Below are positions 8,555 through 20,300 of a stretch of 64,000 nt of DNA, in pieces. The stretch lies in the NCBI RefSeq assembly GCF_022513635.1, contig NZ_JAKWBL010000002.1, positions 248,001 to 312,000 on the forward strand, given 5' to 3'. The DNA is from Paraniabella ginsengisoli (GTDB lineage: Bacteria > Bacteroidota > Bacteroidia > Chitinophagales > Chitinophagaceae). Position numbers and translations under genes: made by a program. The number at the start of each line of letters is the position of its first letter. Positions within the stretch are counted from its first letter, which is position 1. A model generated the notes under the pieces. That model was not told the origin of the DNA and made no database searches. It saw only the letters and a program-made list of their open reading frames with translations.

Positions 8555-10006
8555 TTAGTGGCCGCCACCAACTTTTACATCATAATCAATGCCCTGTTGT
8601 TTTAAAACAGCTTTTGCCCTAACGGCATAGTATGCAAGATATGCAAAACATGCAACACCTGTAAAGTATGAATATTGAATACCCAAAAGATCAGGCGATG
8701 CAAGGTAACCTTGTAATAAACTGATAAAGCCTCCGCCCATGATCATTAATATCAATAAGCTTGATCCTTTATTTGTATGTTTTCCAAGACCGGCGATAGC
8801 AAGGGTGAAAATGCAAGGCCATAAAGTAGAGCAAAACAAACCAACACTTATGAATGCAAAAACGCTTACCATTCCATCTGCAAAAATACCGATGAGTAAT
8901 GCAACGATGCCCATACAGCTAAATATAAGCAGCTGCCTTGCGGGGTTTCCTTTACTTAATACATCACAAATGATCAATGCAATAATAATAAGTCCATAAA
9001 TTGGGAAAGGCGTAATATCATGATTAGCGATTTTATTCACAAGCAGGAAAACGCCAAATGCGATATACGGCATCAAAAATCGCAAAATGCTTTTTGCACC
9101 TTTTGAAATATCAAAAGCACCTACCGATCCGGTCCATCTGCCTATCATCAGGCTTGCCCAGAACAAAGAAACGAAAGGGGCAACTTTGTCGGTAGAAGTA
9201 CCTAAATGTTCTTTCATGAACTCTGGCAAATTTGCTGCTGTACTTACTTCCACGCCTACATATACAAAAATGGCTATCATTCCCATAACTAATTGCGGAT
9301 AGGCGAGGGCTGTAGGTTTGTGCGCCACTTTCGCTACATTATCGCTTTCTTCGTCAGCAATCGTATCTACATCAATTTTATTTGGAACAGAAGAGAATTT
9401 AAAAATAAGCGCTACCACAATAAAGGCTACGCCTAATATCAAATACGGTGTTTTAATACTTTGAATATCTGCGTGAACATTTCCGCTCGATACCGAGCCG
9501 AAAATGGCGAAACTCACAATTAACGGTCCGATGGTGGTTCCAAAATTATTAACACCGCCAGCCATACTTAGTCTTTGAGATCCTAATTTAGGATCACCCA
9601 TGATGATGGCCAATGGGTTAGCCGCTGTTTGTTGAAGCGAAAATCCCAGACCTACTATAAAAAGACCAGTAATGAATAGCGGAAAAGATGCTTGTTCGGC
9701 AGCCGGATAAAAAAGTAAAGTTCCTAATGCAGAAATAATAAGGCCGGTTGCAATACCATTTTTATAACCTAATTTTTCCAAGAGGTCTTTGCCAAGTAGT
9801 TTACTGATAAGGAGAAATATTAGCGACCCTATTGTGTAAGCAACATAAAAAGCAAAAGCAACAAGTTGCGATTGCCATTGCTCAAGGTGTAGCTGCTCTT
9901 TAAAAACAGGTATCAATATGTCGTTGCTTGCTGCAACAAAGCCCCAAAAAAAGAACACTATAATTAGTGTTCCAAATTGAGACCACTTGGTGGTTTGTGT
10001 GCTCAT
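8555..10006 (-). CDS. Sugar MFS transporter, FucP/GluP type
   Basis: Uninterrupted 483-residue inner-membrane proton/sugar symporter with about twelve hydrophobic segments. Typical features of the FucP/GluP group are the N-terminal FFFWGFVAASNDILIP segment, GFSLQQTAANPLAI (~122-135) and QRLSMAGGVNNFGTTIGP (~143-160). The sugar is unknown; glucose, galactose or fucose are candidates and the adjacent ROK kinase favours a hexose. About 160 bases without a gene separate it from the kinase. Its promoter region is shared with divergent glgA and contains an inverted pair of 12-base motifs. Confidence 0.92.
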   Translation of the reverse strand: MSTQTTKWSQFGTLIIVFFFWGFVAASNDILIPVFKEQLHLEQWQSQLVAFAFYVAYTIGSLIFLLISKLLGKDLLEKLGYKNGIATGLIISALGTLLFYPAAEQASFPLFITGLFIVGLGFSLQQTAANPLAIIMGDPKLGSQRLSMAGGVNNFGTTIGPLIVSFAIFGSVSSGNVHADIQSIKTPYLILGVAFIVVALIFKFSSVPNKIDVDTIADEESDNVAKVAHKPTALAYPQLVMGMIAIFVYVGVEVSTAANLPEFMKEHLGTSTDKVAPFVSLFWASLMIGRWTGSVGAFDISKGAKSILRFLMPYIAFGVFLLVNKIANHDITPFPIYGLIIIALIICDVLSKGNPARQLLIFSCMGIVALLIGIFADGMVSVFAFISVGLFCSTLWPCIFTLAIAGLGKHTNKGSSLLILMIMGGGFISLLQGYLASPDLLGIQYSYFTGVACFAYLAYYAVRAKAVLKQQGIDYDVKVGGGH

Positions 10007-10008
10007 TT

Positions 10009-10080
10009 CAATCGTTTTAACTATTGCCGGTAAATGTAAAAATATAAACCGTAATTAAAAATTTTAAATTGAAACGATTG
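10009..10080. promoter_or_regulatory. Divergent promoter region with paired inverted 12-mers
   Basis: CAATCGTTTTAA (10009-10020) just upstream of the transporter start and TTGAAACGATTG (10069-10080) are inverted copies with one mismatch. They flank an AT-rich core between the transporter and glgA. Two copies of a CG-centred motif at a sugar-transport/glycogen boundary suggest an operator, perhaps for a LacI-type regulator, but no regulator gene is nearby. Confidence 0.4.
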
Positions 10081-10132
10081 TTTTTTGTTTTATATAAAAT
10101 ATCACTACTTTTAAGCGAAGCAATTATTATTT

Positions 10133-11553
10133 ATGGAAATTGTTCATGTATCGGCAGAATGTTATCCTATGGCTAAAGCCGGAGGACTTGGAGATGTGGT
10201 AGGAGCGCTGCCAAAATATCAAAACGAATTGGGCCATGTGGCGAAGGTTGTGATGCCAATGTATCGTACCAAATTTTTGTATGACAACGAGTGGGAATTG
10301 GTGCACGAAGGTGGACAAGCTTTAGGCAATCATTGGTTTAAGTACAGTGTTATTAAAGAAAAAACAAATAAGCTGGGCTTTGATCTTTATCTCATTGACA
10401 TTAACGGTGTGTTAGATCGGGAGAAGATATATGGTTATGACGATGATACGGAAAGGTTCATTTCTTTTCAGTTAGCAGTATGCGACTGGATAAGCCGCTG
10501 GCAAGATAAACCTGATATCATCCATTGCCATGATCATCAAGCTGGTTTCATTCCTTTCTTTTGCAAACATGTTTATTCATTTCGATATCAGCTGGCCAGT
10601 ATTCCTACGGTTTTTACTATCCATAATGGGCAATACCAGGGGCAGTTCAGTTGGGATAAATATTATCTGATACCAGCGTATGATACATGGAACTGGGGTT
10701 ATCTGGATTGGAACAATGATATCAACCCGATGGCCTCGGCTGTAAAATGTGCCTGGAAAGTTACAACTGTTAGTCCTAATTATATGGAAGAGCTGCGTCA
10801 TTCGGCTGCCGGGCTGGAAGCGTTGTTCGAATATGAACGCGGTAAATGTAGCGGCATTATTAATGGCATAGATAGTGAAGTTTGGGATCCCGCAACCGAT
10901 TCTTTCCTTGTTGAAAATTACGATAGCAAGACCGTTACTGCGGGCAAGGCAAAGCATAAAGCAGAACTCGTTAAACAGTTCGGGCTTGATCCGCAAAAGC
11001 CATTAGTTAGTTTTATTGGGAGATTGGTTGATGAAAAAGCAGCTGACCTGCTGCCCGAAGCCATCAGTCAGTCGGTATATCAATATGGTGGCAAGGCATC
11101 TTTTCTAATATTGGGTTCGGAAACACTTATGTAGAAACAGCTTTGGCTGATATGAATAAAACTTTAAGAGGATATGTAAATACTTATATCGGGTATAGCG
11201 AATCCTTAAGTCATCTTATTTATGCCGGTTCAGATTTTTTATTGATGCCGAGCAGGGTAGAGCCATGTGGGCTTAATCAAATGTATGCTTTGCGTTATGG
11301 AACCATTCCTATAGTTAGAAATGTAGGTGGTTTAAAAGATACGGTGCTGGATTATGGCGAGCCAGGTGGTTTCGGTATTACAATGGAACAATCGAGTGTT
11401 GGCGATATTGCCTATTCAGTGGGCCGCGCTATCGATCTTTATGAAAATAAGCCAGGTCAGTTTGAGGAGATCAGAGAACGTATTATGGCTATTGATCATA
11501 GCTGGACATCATCTGCTAAAAAATATATTGAGTTGTATGAATCTTTGAAGTAA
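10133..11553 (+). CDS. glgA: Glycogen synthase (one frame break)
   Basis: GT5 glycosyltransferase that extends alpha-1,4-glucan from ADP-glucose. About 473 residues. The N-terminal AKAGGLGDVVGALP (14-27) holds the ADP-glucose-binding KxGGL, HCHDHQAG is the acceptor-side motif, IIHCHDHQ and TIHNGQYQG are present, and the C-terminal domain has MPSRVEPCGLNQMYALRYGTIP. The frame breaks at 11119-11120; one added G restores LGSGNTYVETALADM. Followed after 79 bases by glgC, so the two probably form a glycogen operon. Confidence 0.95.
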
Positions 11554-11632
11554 CTGCTTCAAACACCCATTATAACAATCATGAAGAAACGCCCTTAACC
11601 ATTAACATGAAAAAACTTTAAAAATAAATCTT

Positions 11633-12909
11633 ATGAGTATCTCGCAGGAAGTAATTGCAATGATTTTAGGAGGCGGTGCCGGAACAAGACTTGCTCCACT
11701 AACAAGTAGCAGGTCAAAACCTGCAGTACCTATTGCTGGTAAATACAGGTTGGTTGATATTCCTATTTCGAACTGTATTAATTCTGATATTAATAGAATG
11801 TTTGTATTGACGCAATACAACTCAGCTTCATTAAACAGACACATTAAAAACACGTATCGTTTCAGTGCTTTCAGCACGGCATTTGTTGATATACTTGCTG
11901 CAGAACAAACGCCTGATAATCCTGCATGGTACCAAGGTACAGCTGATGCAGTAAGGCAATGTTTGCGACATCTTTCGGCTTTTCCCAGTGAATATGTATT
12001 AATACTTTCCGGCGACCAACTTTACCAGATGGACTTTAATAAGATGTTGGACAATCATAAGGAATGCGGCGCTGATATTTCAATTGCCACCATTCCTGTT
12101 GGTGACAGAGAAGCTCCAGAGTTTGGTATATTAAAAGCAGATGAAGAAAGCCTTATAAGCTCTTTTATAGAAAAGCCGGCAAAAGATATTTTAGGAGATT
12201 GGATAAGTGACACCGGACCTGCAATGCAGCAAAAAGGTAAAAATTATCTGGCTTCAATGGGTATATATATATTTAATCGACAGTTGCTGCTGGATCTTTT
12301 GCTTAAAATTCATCCCGATGCAACTGACTTTGGTAAAGAAATCATTCCATCTTCTATTGAAACTTATAAAGTAGCAAGTTATCAGTATGAAGGCTACTGG
12401 ACAGATATTGGAAATATTTATTCCTTCTTTGAAGCTAATCTCGAATTGACGATATTCCTGAATTCAATTTGTTTGACAATACTAAATCAATTTACACCCG
12501 TCCGCGTATGTTGCCGCCGGCTAAGATCAGCGGCACCACTTTAGAAAAAACGGTGATTGCAGATGGTTGTATTATCAATGCTTCAAGAATAGAGCATAGT
12601 GTAATTGGTATACGTTCCAGGATTGGTTATGGCTCAACAGTGGTGAGTTGTTACATTATGGGTAGCGATTACTACGAAACAATTGATGATATCAACCAGG
12701 ATCAAAATAAAGGTGTCCCTCCAATTGGCATAGGCAAAAGATGTTATTTGCGTAATTGCATTATCGATAAAAATTGTAGAATTGGTGATGATGTAAGACT
12801 TAACGGAGGCCCGCACTTGGCCAACACGGAAACTGATCTTTATGTAATTAAAGAAGGAATTATTGTAACCAAAAAAGGTGCGGTATTTCCTAATGGTTAT
12901 GTAGTATAA
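11633..12909 (+). CDS. glgC: Glucose-1-phosphate adenylyltransferase (one frame break)
   Basis: Makes ADP-glucose from glucose-1-phosphate and ATP, the first committed step of glycogen synthesis. About 425 residues. LGGGAGTRLAPLTSSRSKPA (13-32) is the nucleotidyltransferase signature; WYQGTADAVRQ and the catalytic SGDQLYQMDF follow, and the C-terminal part is a left-handed beta-helix with hexapeptide repeats. The frame breaks near 12448 between LEL and DIPEFNLFDN. A strong palindromic terminator lies 35 bases after the stop. Confidence 0.95.
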
Positions 12910-12943
12910 AGAAGGAAATACTGAATAGAAATTTCTAAATACT

Positions 12944-12985
12944 AAACTAAAAAGCTCTTCGTATATGCGAAGAGCTTTTTAGTTT
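12944..12985. terminator. Bidirectional intrinsic terminator
   Basis: Perfect 18-bp arms (12944-12961 and 12968-12985) around a six-base loop, with A-rich and T-rich flanks inside the arms, so it can act in both directions. It separates glgC from the convergent VOC gene. Confidence 0.9.
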
Positions 12986-13011
12986 AAGAACAAGTAAGAT
13001 ATATTTCAAAA

Positions 13012-13419
13012 TTATTCCTGTGGCATTTTACTCATGTCCATAAATATAACTTCCCAATTGTGTCCGTCAATATCTTCAAAACATCGTTGCTGCATAAAGC
13101 CATAATCTTTAGGTTCTGTATATTCATTACCACCCGCTTTTACAGCTTTATCAACTATTGAATTTACTTCGTCCGCGCTATCTACAGATAACGCATTGAT
13201 AACGGCCACGGACTTTTTTGTATCAACAATTTCTTTGGAAGAGAAGTCCTTAAAGCGCTCATGTGTTAATAGCATTACAAAGATGGTATCAGTTAACACC
13301 ATACATGCTGCTTTATCATCAGTAAACTGTGGATTGTTTGTATAGCCTATGGCAGTATAAAAGTCCATAGATTTGTTCAGATCTTTAACCGGAAGGTTGA
13401 TAAAAATTTGCTTGCTCAT
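13012..13419 (-). CDS. VOC-family protein (glyoxalase/bleomycin-resistance fold)
   Basis: Uninterrupted 135-residue protein starting MSKQIFINLPVKDLNKS. The N-terminal FINLPVKDL and the C-terminal FEDIDGHNWEVIFMD are typical of single-domain VOC proteins related to lactoylglutathione lyase and bleomycin-resistance proteins. The first metal ligand position (usually His) is Asn here, so a classic glyoxalase activity is doubtful. The gene stands alone between two terminator-like regions. Confidence 0.8.
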   Translation of the reverse strand: MSKQIFINLPVKDLNKSMDFYTAIGYTNNPQFTDDKAACMVLTDTIFVMLLTHERFKDFSSKEIVDTKKSVAVINALSVDSADEVNSIVDKAVKAGGNEYTEPKDYGFMQQRCFEDIDGHNWEVIFMDMSKMPQE

Positions 13420-13598
13420 GTTGAATTAATTTAAATGTTCAATGATTAATTTGTTTGTGATACAAAAGTATAAACCACTTCAATGAATGAAGCGGTATGA
13501 ACAAGACAAACTATGGGTGCAATTGCGGCAATAAAGTAGCTAATAACTAAACAAGGGTATATTTTCTTGTTCATCTATCAACTTGTTAATTTTTCGAC

Positions 13599-14777
13599 TT
13601 ACTCAACTCCAACCGGAACGGTTTGCACCATCTTTTTAGCAACAGGTTTTTCGTGGTAAATTGCCGGTGACCATTTAGGCATCTGTTCCATTTTTTCAAC
13701 TAAAACAGCATCAAAGTATTCGTCAACGCCTTTAAGCACTTTAAAGTTCACCGGTACACCGTCCTTGTCAATTATAAATTCAACTTGTGCATAAACCCTG
13801 GTAACGCTATCAGGAAAAGCCTTTACCATCTCTTTACCTAACTCTTTAAGATAGGCGGCGTAAGCTTCACCTCCTCCCGGGAATTCAGGCCATTTAGCTA
13901 CCGCATCTGCAACAAAATCTATTTTACGTATAGTTGGTTTATGATTGCTTTTGGGACGAACCTTTGGCTGGAATTTCGGTACTTTGGGCAAAGCATTATT
14001 GATCACATACTCTCCGTTATCTTTTATCATAACAATAGGAATCTGCTTATACTTTTCAAAGTAATCATAAGCGTCTTCCATTTTATCTGAAAATTCCTTT
14101 AACTCCTTATTCTCTTTGGTCAATTTACCCATGTATTCATAACTCTTTTTCACATCATACTTAATAGGGAAAATGTGAACAGGAATAAAGTCTAGTCCTG
14201 CCGATTTGCTACTTGCAGTGAGTACATAGAGCTCATCAATCTGATCATCTTTAATAGGTATGCAACCTACAGTAGCACACCCGCCATGTATATAAATATC
14301 GCCGCCTGGTTTTACCTGGTCGCTTAACACACGATCAGAAGCATTAGGATAATTGAGGCCTAAAGACAAATAATAGGAGCTATTCGGATTGAATTCGTTG
14401 ATATGATAAAATCCTTCCGGAACCTGGTAGTCTCCTTCAAATCTTTTGGGCCCAAGTGTTCCCACCAGCGCACAAACCTTATAAATTTTCAATAATTTGT
14501 AAGGCTCCTGCACAGTATTTTTAACCCAAACCTCAAGCTGACTGTCGTATTTGAACGACCTTATATACATGTATCTGGCAGGCCATTTTAAATTTTTAGC
14601 CGCAAATAGTGCTTTTAAATTAGCTTCCTTACGTGCAAAAGATTCTTTTGGCCGTTGAAAATTCATTTGATAACTAACAAAAGAAGCGCTGGAAGGAACA
14701 CTAATTGAGGATGTTTGCGCTTGCAACTGAAAGCTACCTATAAAAACAAGGGTACTTGAAATAATATTTTTAATCAT
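13599..14777 (-). CDS. L,D-transpeptidase (YkuD) fused to a TonB-type C-terminal domain
   Basis: Uninterrupted 392-residue exported protein. A signal peptide (residues 1-20) is followed by a YkuD/YafK-like catalytic domain with HGGCATVGCIPI at 164-175, where H164 and C172 are the expected catalytic residues. The last ~90 residues, from EFPGGGEAYAAYL, match the TonB C-terminal fold (YAQVEFIIDKDGVP, KWSPAIYHEKPV). The first part should make or edit 3-3 peptidoglycan cross-links or attach proteins; the TonB-like part may hold it at the envelope. Monocistronic in appearance. Confidence 0.85.
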   Translation of the reverse strand: MIKNIISSTLVFIGSFQLQAQTSSISVPSSASFVSYQMNFQRPKESFARKEANLKALFAAKNLKWPARYMYIRSFKYDSQLEVWVKNTVQEPYKLLKIYKVCALVGTLGPKRFEGDYQVPEGFYHINEFNPNSSYYLSLGLNYPNASDRVLSDQVKPGGDIYIHGGCATVGCIPIKDDQIDELYVLTASSKSAGLDFIPVHIFPIKYDVKKSYEYMGKLTKENKELKEFSDKMEDAYDYFEKYKQIPIVMIKDNGEYVINNALPKVPKFQPKVRPKSNHKPTIRKIDFVADAVAKWPEFPGGGEAYAAYLKELGKEMVKAFPDSVTRVYAQVEFIIDKDGVPVNFKVLKGVDEYFDAVLVEKMEQMPKWSPAIYHEKPVAKKMVQTVPVGVE

Positions 14778-14903
14778 CAGATAATATTTCCTGATTTAAA
14801 AAGTTAGAAACGAGCTATTTATATAAAATCGCCTTAAAATACAAAACTCTGACAAAATTAACTGATAGCTAACAAAAATTGTATAAGTAAATGTTATAAA
14901 TGC

Positions 14904-14936
14904 TTGTTTTAGGAACTCACAGCATACCTATCTTTG
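14904..14936 (+). promoter_or_regulatory. Promoter of purK
   Basis: Perfect -7 element TATCTTTG at 14929-14936 with TTG at 14904-14906, 22 bases upstream. The purK ATG begins five bases after the -7 element, so the predicted transcript has essentially no leader. Confidence 0.6.
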
Positions 14937-14940
14937 CGCA

Positions 14941-16068
14941 ATGCAAAAAATAGGAATTTTAGGTGGTGGACAATTGGGAAGGATGCTATTACAAGCTGCT
15001 GCTAATTATGCGGTAAATACATATGTGCTTGAAAACGATGAACAAAGCCCTGCCGCGCATTTGTGCCACAACTTTGTAAAAGGAGATATAAAGAATTTTG
15101 AAGATGTTTATAATTTTGGTAAAAATCTGGACGCACTTACCATTGAGATCGAAAATGTAAACATTGATGCGCTGGAACAGCTGGAAAAAGAAGGTAAAAA
15201 AATATTTCCAAGACCCGCCGTTTTAAAGATTATTTGCAACAAAGCCACACAAAAGAATTATTATACTGAATATAAAATTCCAACTTCTGCTTATTTATTA
15301 ACGCATAACATCGACGACCTTTCACAAAATGAAGATTTTTTGCCTGCTGTACATAAGTTGGCGGAAGGTGGTTATGATGGAAAAGGAGTGCAGGTGATTA
15401 ATGATAAAGAGGACATTGCAAAGGGCTTCGACACATTAAGCGTGTTAGAGAAGAAAGTGAATATTCATAAGGAAATAGCCATGATGATCGCTGTGGGGAT
15501 TGACGGAAAGATGGCTCTTTATCCGCCGGTTGAAATGGTATTTGACAAAGATCTTAATTTATTAGCTTACCAGCTTTGCCCTGCAAACATTAGCAAAGAG
15601 GTTCATTTTAAGATAGAGGCAATCGCACTTACAACTATTAAAAATTTCAATTCTCCAGGTATTTTCGCTGTAGAAATGTTTGTTACTCCGGAAGGTGATG
15701 TGCTCGTTAATGAAACGGCACCGCGCGTACATAATAGTGGCCATCACACAATCGAAGCGCATTATAGTTCGCAGTTTGATATGTTGTGGAGAGTAATGCT
15801 TAATTACCCCCTCGGTAATACTGATCCTATTTTGCCCTCTTTAATGCAAAATATAATTGGTGCTGAAGGCTATAGTGGCCAGGCTCATTATGAAGGGTTA
15901 GAAGAAATGATGAAAATTGACAACGCTTTTTTCCATATTTATGGTAAGAGGGAAACCAAGCCAGGTAGAAAAATGGGACATGTTACGATTATCAGTAACG
16001 AAAAGGCAGACTTATTACATAAAGCCAACAAGATCAAACATAATCTTTCGGTAATCACTGAGAAATAA
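14941..16068 (+). CDS. purK: 5-(carboxyamino)imidazole ribonucleotide synthase
   Basis: ATP-grasp enzyme of purine synthesis that carboxylates AIR to N5-CAIR. Uninterrupted, 375 residues, the family length. The N-terminal IGILGGGQLGRML (residues 3-15) is diagnostic; AEGGYDGKGVQV is the ATP-grasp glycine-rich loop and VNETAPRVHNSGHHTIEA (~255-272) holds metal- and substrate-binding residues. The partner mutase purE is not in the window. The start codon is almost directly after a consensus -7 element. Confidence 0.97.
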   Translation: MQKIGILGGGQLGRMLLQAAANYAVNTYVLENDEQSPAAHLCHNFVKGDIKNFEDVYNFGKNLDALTIEIENVNIDALEQLEKEGKKIFPRPAVLKIICNKATQKNYYTEYKIPTSAYLLTHNIDDLSQNEDFLPAVHKLAEGGYDGKGVQVINDKEDIAKGFDTLSVLEKKVNIHKEIAMMIAVGIDGKMALYPPVEMVFDKDLNLLAYQLCPANISKEVHFKIEAIALTTIKNFNSPGIFAVEMFVTPEGDVLVNETAPRVHNSGHHTIEAHYSSQFDMLWRVMLNYPLGNTDPILPSLMQNIIGAEGYSGQAHYEGLEEMMKIDNAFFHIYGKRETKPGRKMGHVTIISNEKADLLHKANKIKHNLSVITEK

Positions 16069-16167
16069 TTTGTTTGGAGTGAATTAGAATGGAAATAACT
16101 GCAAGAATTTTAAATTTTTGTCGTCTTATGTTGGTTACCGCTTAATTTTAAGGCATAACGATTTTGG

Positions 16168-17222
16168 ATGACTCTACAACCTTTTTACAAAGCGCTCATA
16201 GCAGCAACGATTGTTTTCAGTATTACCGCATGCGGATCAAAAAAAATGAACCCGGAAAAAAGTCAGCACAGCAAAGAGTTTTGCCAAAGCTGGAAGGATA
16301 TATTGTGGGTGCTGAGCCATTCTCAGAATTAATAGAAGTGCCAGGTTCAGTTGTGGCTAACGAAGTGACAGAGATACGGCCCGAAGTTTCCGGACGATTG
16401 GTGCAGCTAAATATTGCTGAAGGTAAAACCGTAAATAAAGGGGCTTTGTTGGCCAAGATTTATGACGGCGATCTTCAGGCGGAACTGAAAAAATTACAAT
16501 CGCAACTGGCTATTGCACAAACTAACGAAGGACGCGCTTCACGTTTACTGGAAATACAAGGTATCAGCCGAAATGACTACGATCTGACATTGCTCAATTT
16601 TAATAATATCAGGGCCGACATTGATGTTGTAAAAACACAAATATACCGCACCGAAATCCGCGCTCCCTTCACTGGAAAATTAGGTCTGAGAAATATTAGT
16701 CCGGGTGCTTATGTAAGTCCTGCTGATGTGATAGCAACAATAAATCAGGTAAGTGAATTAAAACTTGACTTTTCGATTCCGGAAAAATATATTGGAAATA
16801 TAGGAGTTGGTCAGAATGTAAATTTTACCGTGCAGGGCTCCGATGAAGTTTTTGCAGCAAAAGTATATGCAACAGAATCGAATGTTGGTTTAAATAATAG
16901 AAGCCTGCTTGTAAGAGCTCGTGTCACAGGAAAAAATGCAGGGCTTGTTCCAGGAACTTTTGCAAAAGTTAAGATCGGCTTTCAGCCCAACGATAACGCC
17001 ATTTTTGTTCCCTCCCAATCAGTTGTCCCAACGATTAAGGGCAAACAAGTCATTCTTTATAGAAGTGGAACGGCTGTGTTCCAGGATGTAGAAATTGGAG
17101 GACGTGATTCAGCCAGAGTAGAGATTATTACTGGACTTAAAGTAGGTGATACAATTTTAACCACAGGAATAATGACTACAGTTCCGGATGCTAAAGTACA
17201 ATTGGGAAAGATCACGAAGTAG
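16168..17222 (+). CDS. RND efflux periplasmic adaptor lipoprotein (one frame break)
   Basis: Membrane-fusion subunit linking the RND pump to the outer-membrane factor. About 351 residues. The ATG at 16168 gives a lipoprotein signal ending in SITACGSKK; the frame then breaks in an A8 run at 16239-16246. After repair, biotinyl-lipoyl-like halves (RLVQLNIAEGKTVNKGALLAKIYD and TEIRAPFTGKLGLRNISPGAYV regions) flank a short coiled-coil hairpin and a beta-barrel domain follows. A TTG at 16164 in another frame is not the real start. First gene of the pump operon. Confidence 0.9.
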
Positions 17223-17352
17223 AATAATGAAAATTGGAAAAAAGTGTGTAAGAATGTGTCCTACACATTGATATTTCATCATCTAACATTTCATTTTATC
17301 AGTAGTGCAATTCACTCATCTGGAAAGATGACAACAAAAAAGAAATGCTTCA

Positions 17353-20300
17353 ATGAATATTTCTGAATTAAGTTTACGAAGGCCGGTTTTGGCGATAGTA
17401 ATGAACATTGTTATTGTCGTGTTTGGTATTATTGCCTTTAAATTTCTAGGTGTTCGGGATTATCCTGCCATTGACCCACCTAATATTGAAGTACGTACAA
17501 CTTATTCAGGCGCTAACGCCGATATTATTGAATCGCAGATCACCGAACCGCTCGAAGAGGCCATCAACGGAATCCCCGGAATCAGAAATATAACTTCAAC
17601 AAGTAGTAACGGTAGCAGCAGCATTAACGTGGAGTTTGAAGTGGGTGCTGATCTTGAAACAGCTGCTAATGATGTAAGGGATAAAGTATCTGCTGCTCAG
17701 CGCCAGTTGCCCGATGACCTGGATGCGCCATCTGCCGTTAGTAAAGCCGATGCTAGTGCCGAACCTATTTTGGCGATGACGGTTCAAAGCGATACTAAAA
17801 ATCCGATGGAGCTTACTGAGTACGCTACGAACGTACTTATTGATATGCTACAAACCATTCCGGGCGTTAGTAGCATAGACACATGGGGTGAAAAGAGATT
17901 TGCTATGCGGCTTTGGTTAGACCCCAATAAAATGGCGGCTTTTGACGTCACACCTTCTGATATACAAAATGCCTTGGCCCGGGAAAACATTGAACTACCG
18001 TCAGGGAAACTGGCTGGTGAAAACACTGAATTAACTATCAGAACTTTTGGACGGCTTGATACAGAAGAAGAGTTTGCCAATATTATTATCAAAAATGTTA
18101 ACGGTGCTGATATCCGTGTTCGCAATGTGGCTTCAGTGGTTTTAGGTCCGGAAAATGAGGAGTCGCAATTGAAAGAAAGCGCTATTCCGATGATAGCATT
18201 AGCGATCGTTCCTCAACCCGGCGCCAATTATGTATCTATATCTGACGAATTTTATAAGAGGATAGAAAGCATTCGGAATGAAGTTCCTGCTGATATAAAA
18301 TTGAATATTGCGCTTGATCAGACAGAGTATATAAAGAAATCCATCACCGAAGTTGAAGAAACTTTATTTATAGCAATCGGTCTTGTCGTACTAATTATTT
18401 ATCTCTTTTTCAGGGATTGGATTCTTTCGATAAGGCCACTGATAGATATTCCTGTTTCTTTGATAGGTGCTTTTTTCATTATGTACATCATGGGCTATAC
18501 GATCAATGTCTTGTCGTTGCTGGCAATTGTGTTGGCAACAGGTCTTGTGGTTGATGATGGTATTGTGGTTACGGAAAATATATTTAAGAAACTCGAGCAG
18601 GGAATGAGTAAGCGAAAGGCTGCGCTTGAGGGTTCGAAAGAAATTTATTTCGCCGTTATTGCAACTTCCATCACGCTGGCAGTTGTATTTCTACCTATCG
18701 TTTTTTTACAAGGATTTGTAGGAAGATTATTCAGAGAATTTGGTATTGTAGTGGCGGGTGCTGTATTAATTTCAGCTTTTGTATCGCTTACGTTAACACC
18801 GGTATTAAATGTTTTCGTATCTAAAAAGGACGTTCACAAGAAATCGTGGTTTTATAAAAAAACTGAACCCTTTTTTGTCGGCATGGAGAAAGGCTATGAG
18901 CGAAGCTTAAAAGCCTTTATGGGTGTATTTCTAACTATTCGTTCGCGCCATGTTCATTGGCTGGCATGGACATTAGTAGCAATTTGTTTTGGAATTATTT
19001 TTCTTGTTGGTATGAATATACAGTCTGAATTGGCTCCCATGGAAGATAAGAGCCAGTTCCGGTTGAGTCTCACCGCACCAGAAGGCACATCCTTTACAGC
19101 GATGGACAAATTCACTGATGAAGTGTCTCAATTTATAATTGATTCTGTACCCGAGCATGAAATTGCACTTTCGATGGCAGGATCCAGAAGAAGCGGTGGT
19201 GTAAATAATGGCTTTGTCCGGGTAAGATTAGTAAAGCCGGGTGATCGTGATAGAAGTCAAAAAGAAATTGTAGAGTACGTAAATAAAGGGGTTTCCAGGT
19301 TTACATCCGGACGTGCGTTTGCTTCACAGGATCAGACCATACAGGTAAATCGGCGTGGTGGCCGCGATGTACAATTTGTTTTACAAAATAATAATTTTGA
19401 CAAACTATCAGAAGTGCTTCCTAAATTTTTAGCTGAAGCAGATCAAAGTAATGTGTTACAGCAGGTAGATGCAGATTTAAAATTTAATAAACCAGAATTA
19501 AGAGTAAATGTTGATCGTTTGAAAGCAGCACAATTAGGTGTTTCAATTGAGGATGTGTCGCGCGCTTTGCAAACCGCATACAGTAACCAGCGATTGGGAT
19601 ATTTTACTAAAAGCGGTAAGCAATATCAGGTTATGGCGCAGGTAGATTTTATTAATCGGGATGACCCTGATGATTTGAAAAAATATTTGTGAAAAACAAT
19701 GCTGGACAAATGATCAGCCTTGATAATATTACAACTGCAGAGGAATCAACCACGCCGCCATCCATTTTTCACTTTAACCGTTATAAGTCGGCAACCATTT
19801 CAGCAAGTTTACAGGAAGGCCATACAATTGGAGATGGAGTTGAGGAAATGAACCGCATCGCTCAAAAAGTATTAGACGAATCTTTCACTACTTCTTTAAC
19901 GGGTACAGCTCGCGATTTTGCTGAAAGCAGCAGCAATACAAGTTTCGCATTTTTGTTAGCGCTGGGATTAATATACCTGATCCTTGCGGCTCAGTTTGAG
20001 AGTTTCAGAGATCCTTTTATCATAATGATCACTGTACCGCTGGCTCTTGCAGGTGCATTGTTATCTCTTTGGATATTCGGACAAACGCTTAATATATTTT
20101 CTCAAATCGGTATGATCATGCTGATCGGATTAGTAACAAAGAATGGTATCCTCATCGTGGAGTTTTCTAATCAAACCAGGAAGAAAGGTATTGAGAAAAA
20201 TGAAGCCGTATTATATGCAGCGGGCCAGCGTTTACGTCCCATCTTGATGACAAGCATGGCTATGGCGTTGGGTGCCTTGCCAATCGCATTATCGTTAGGA

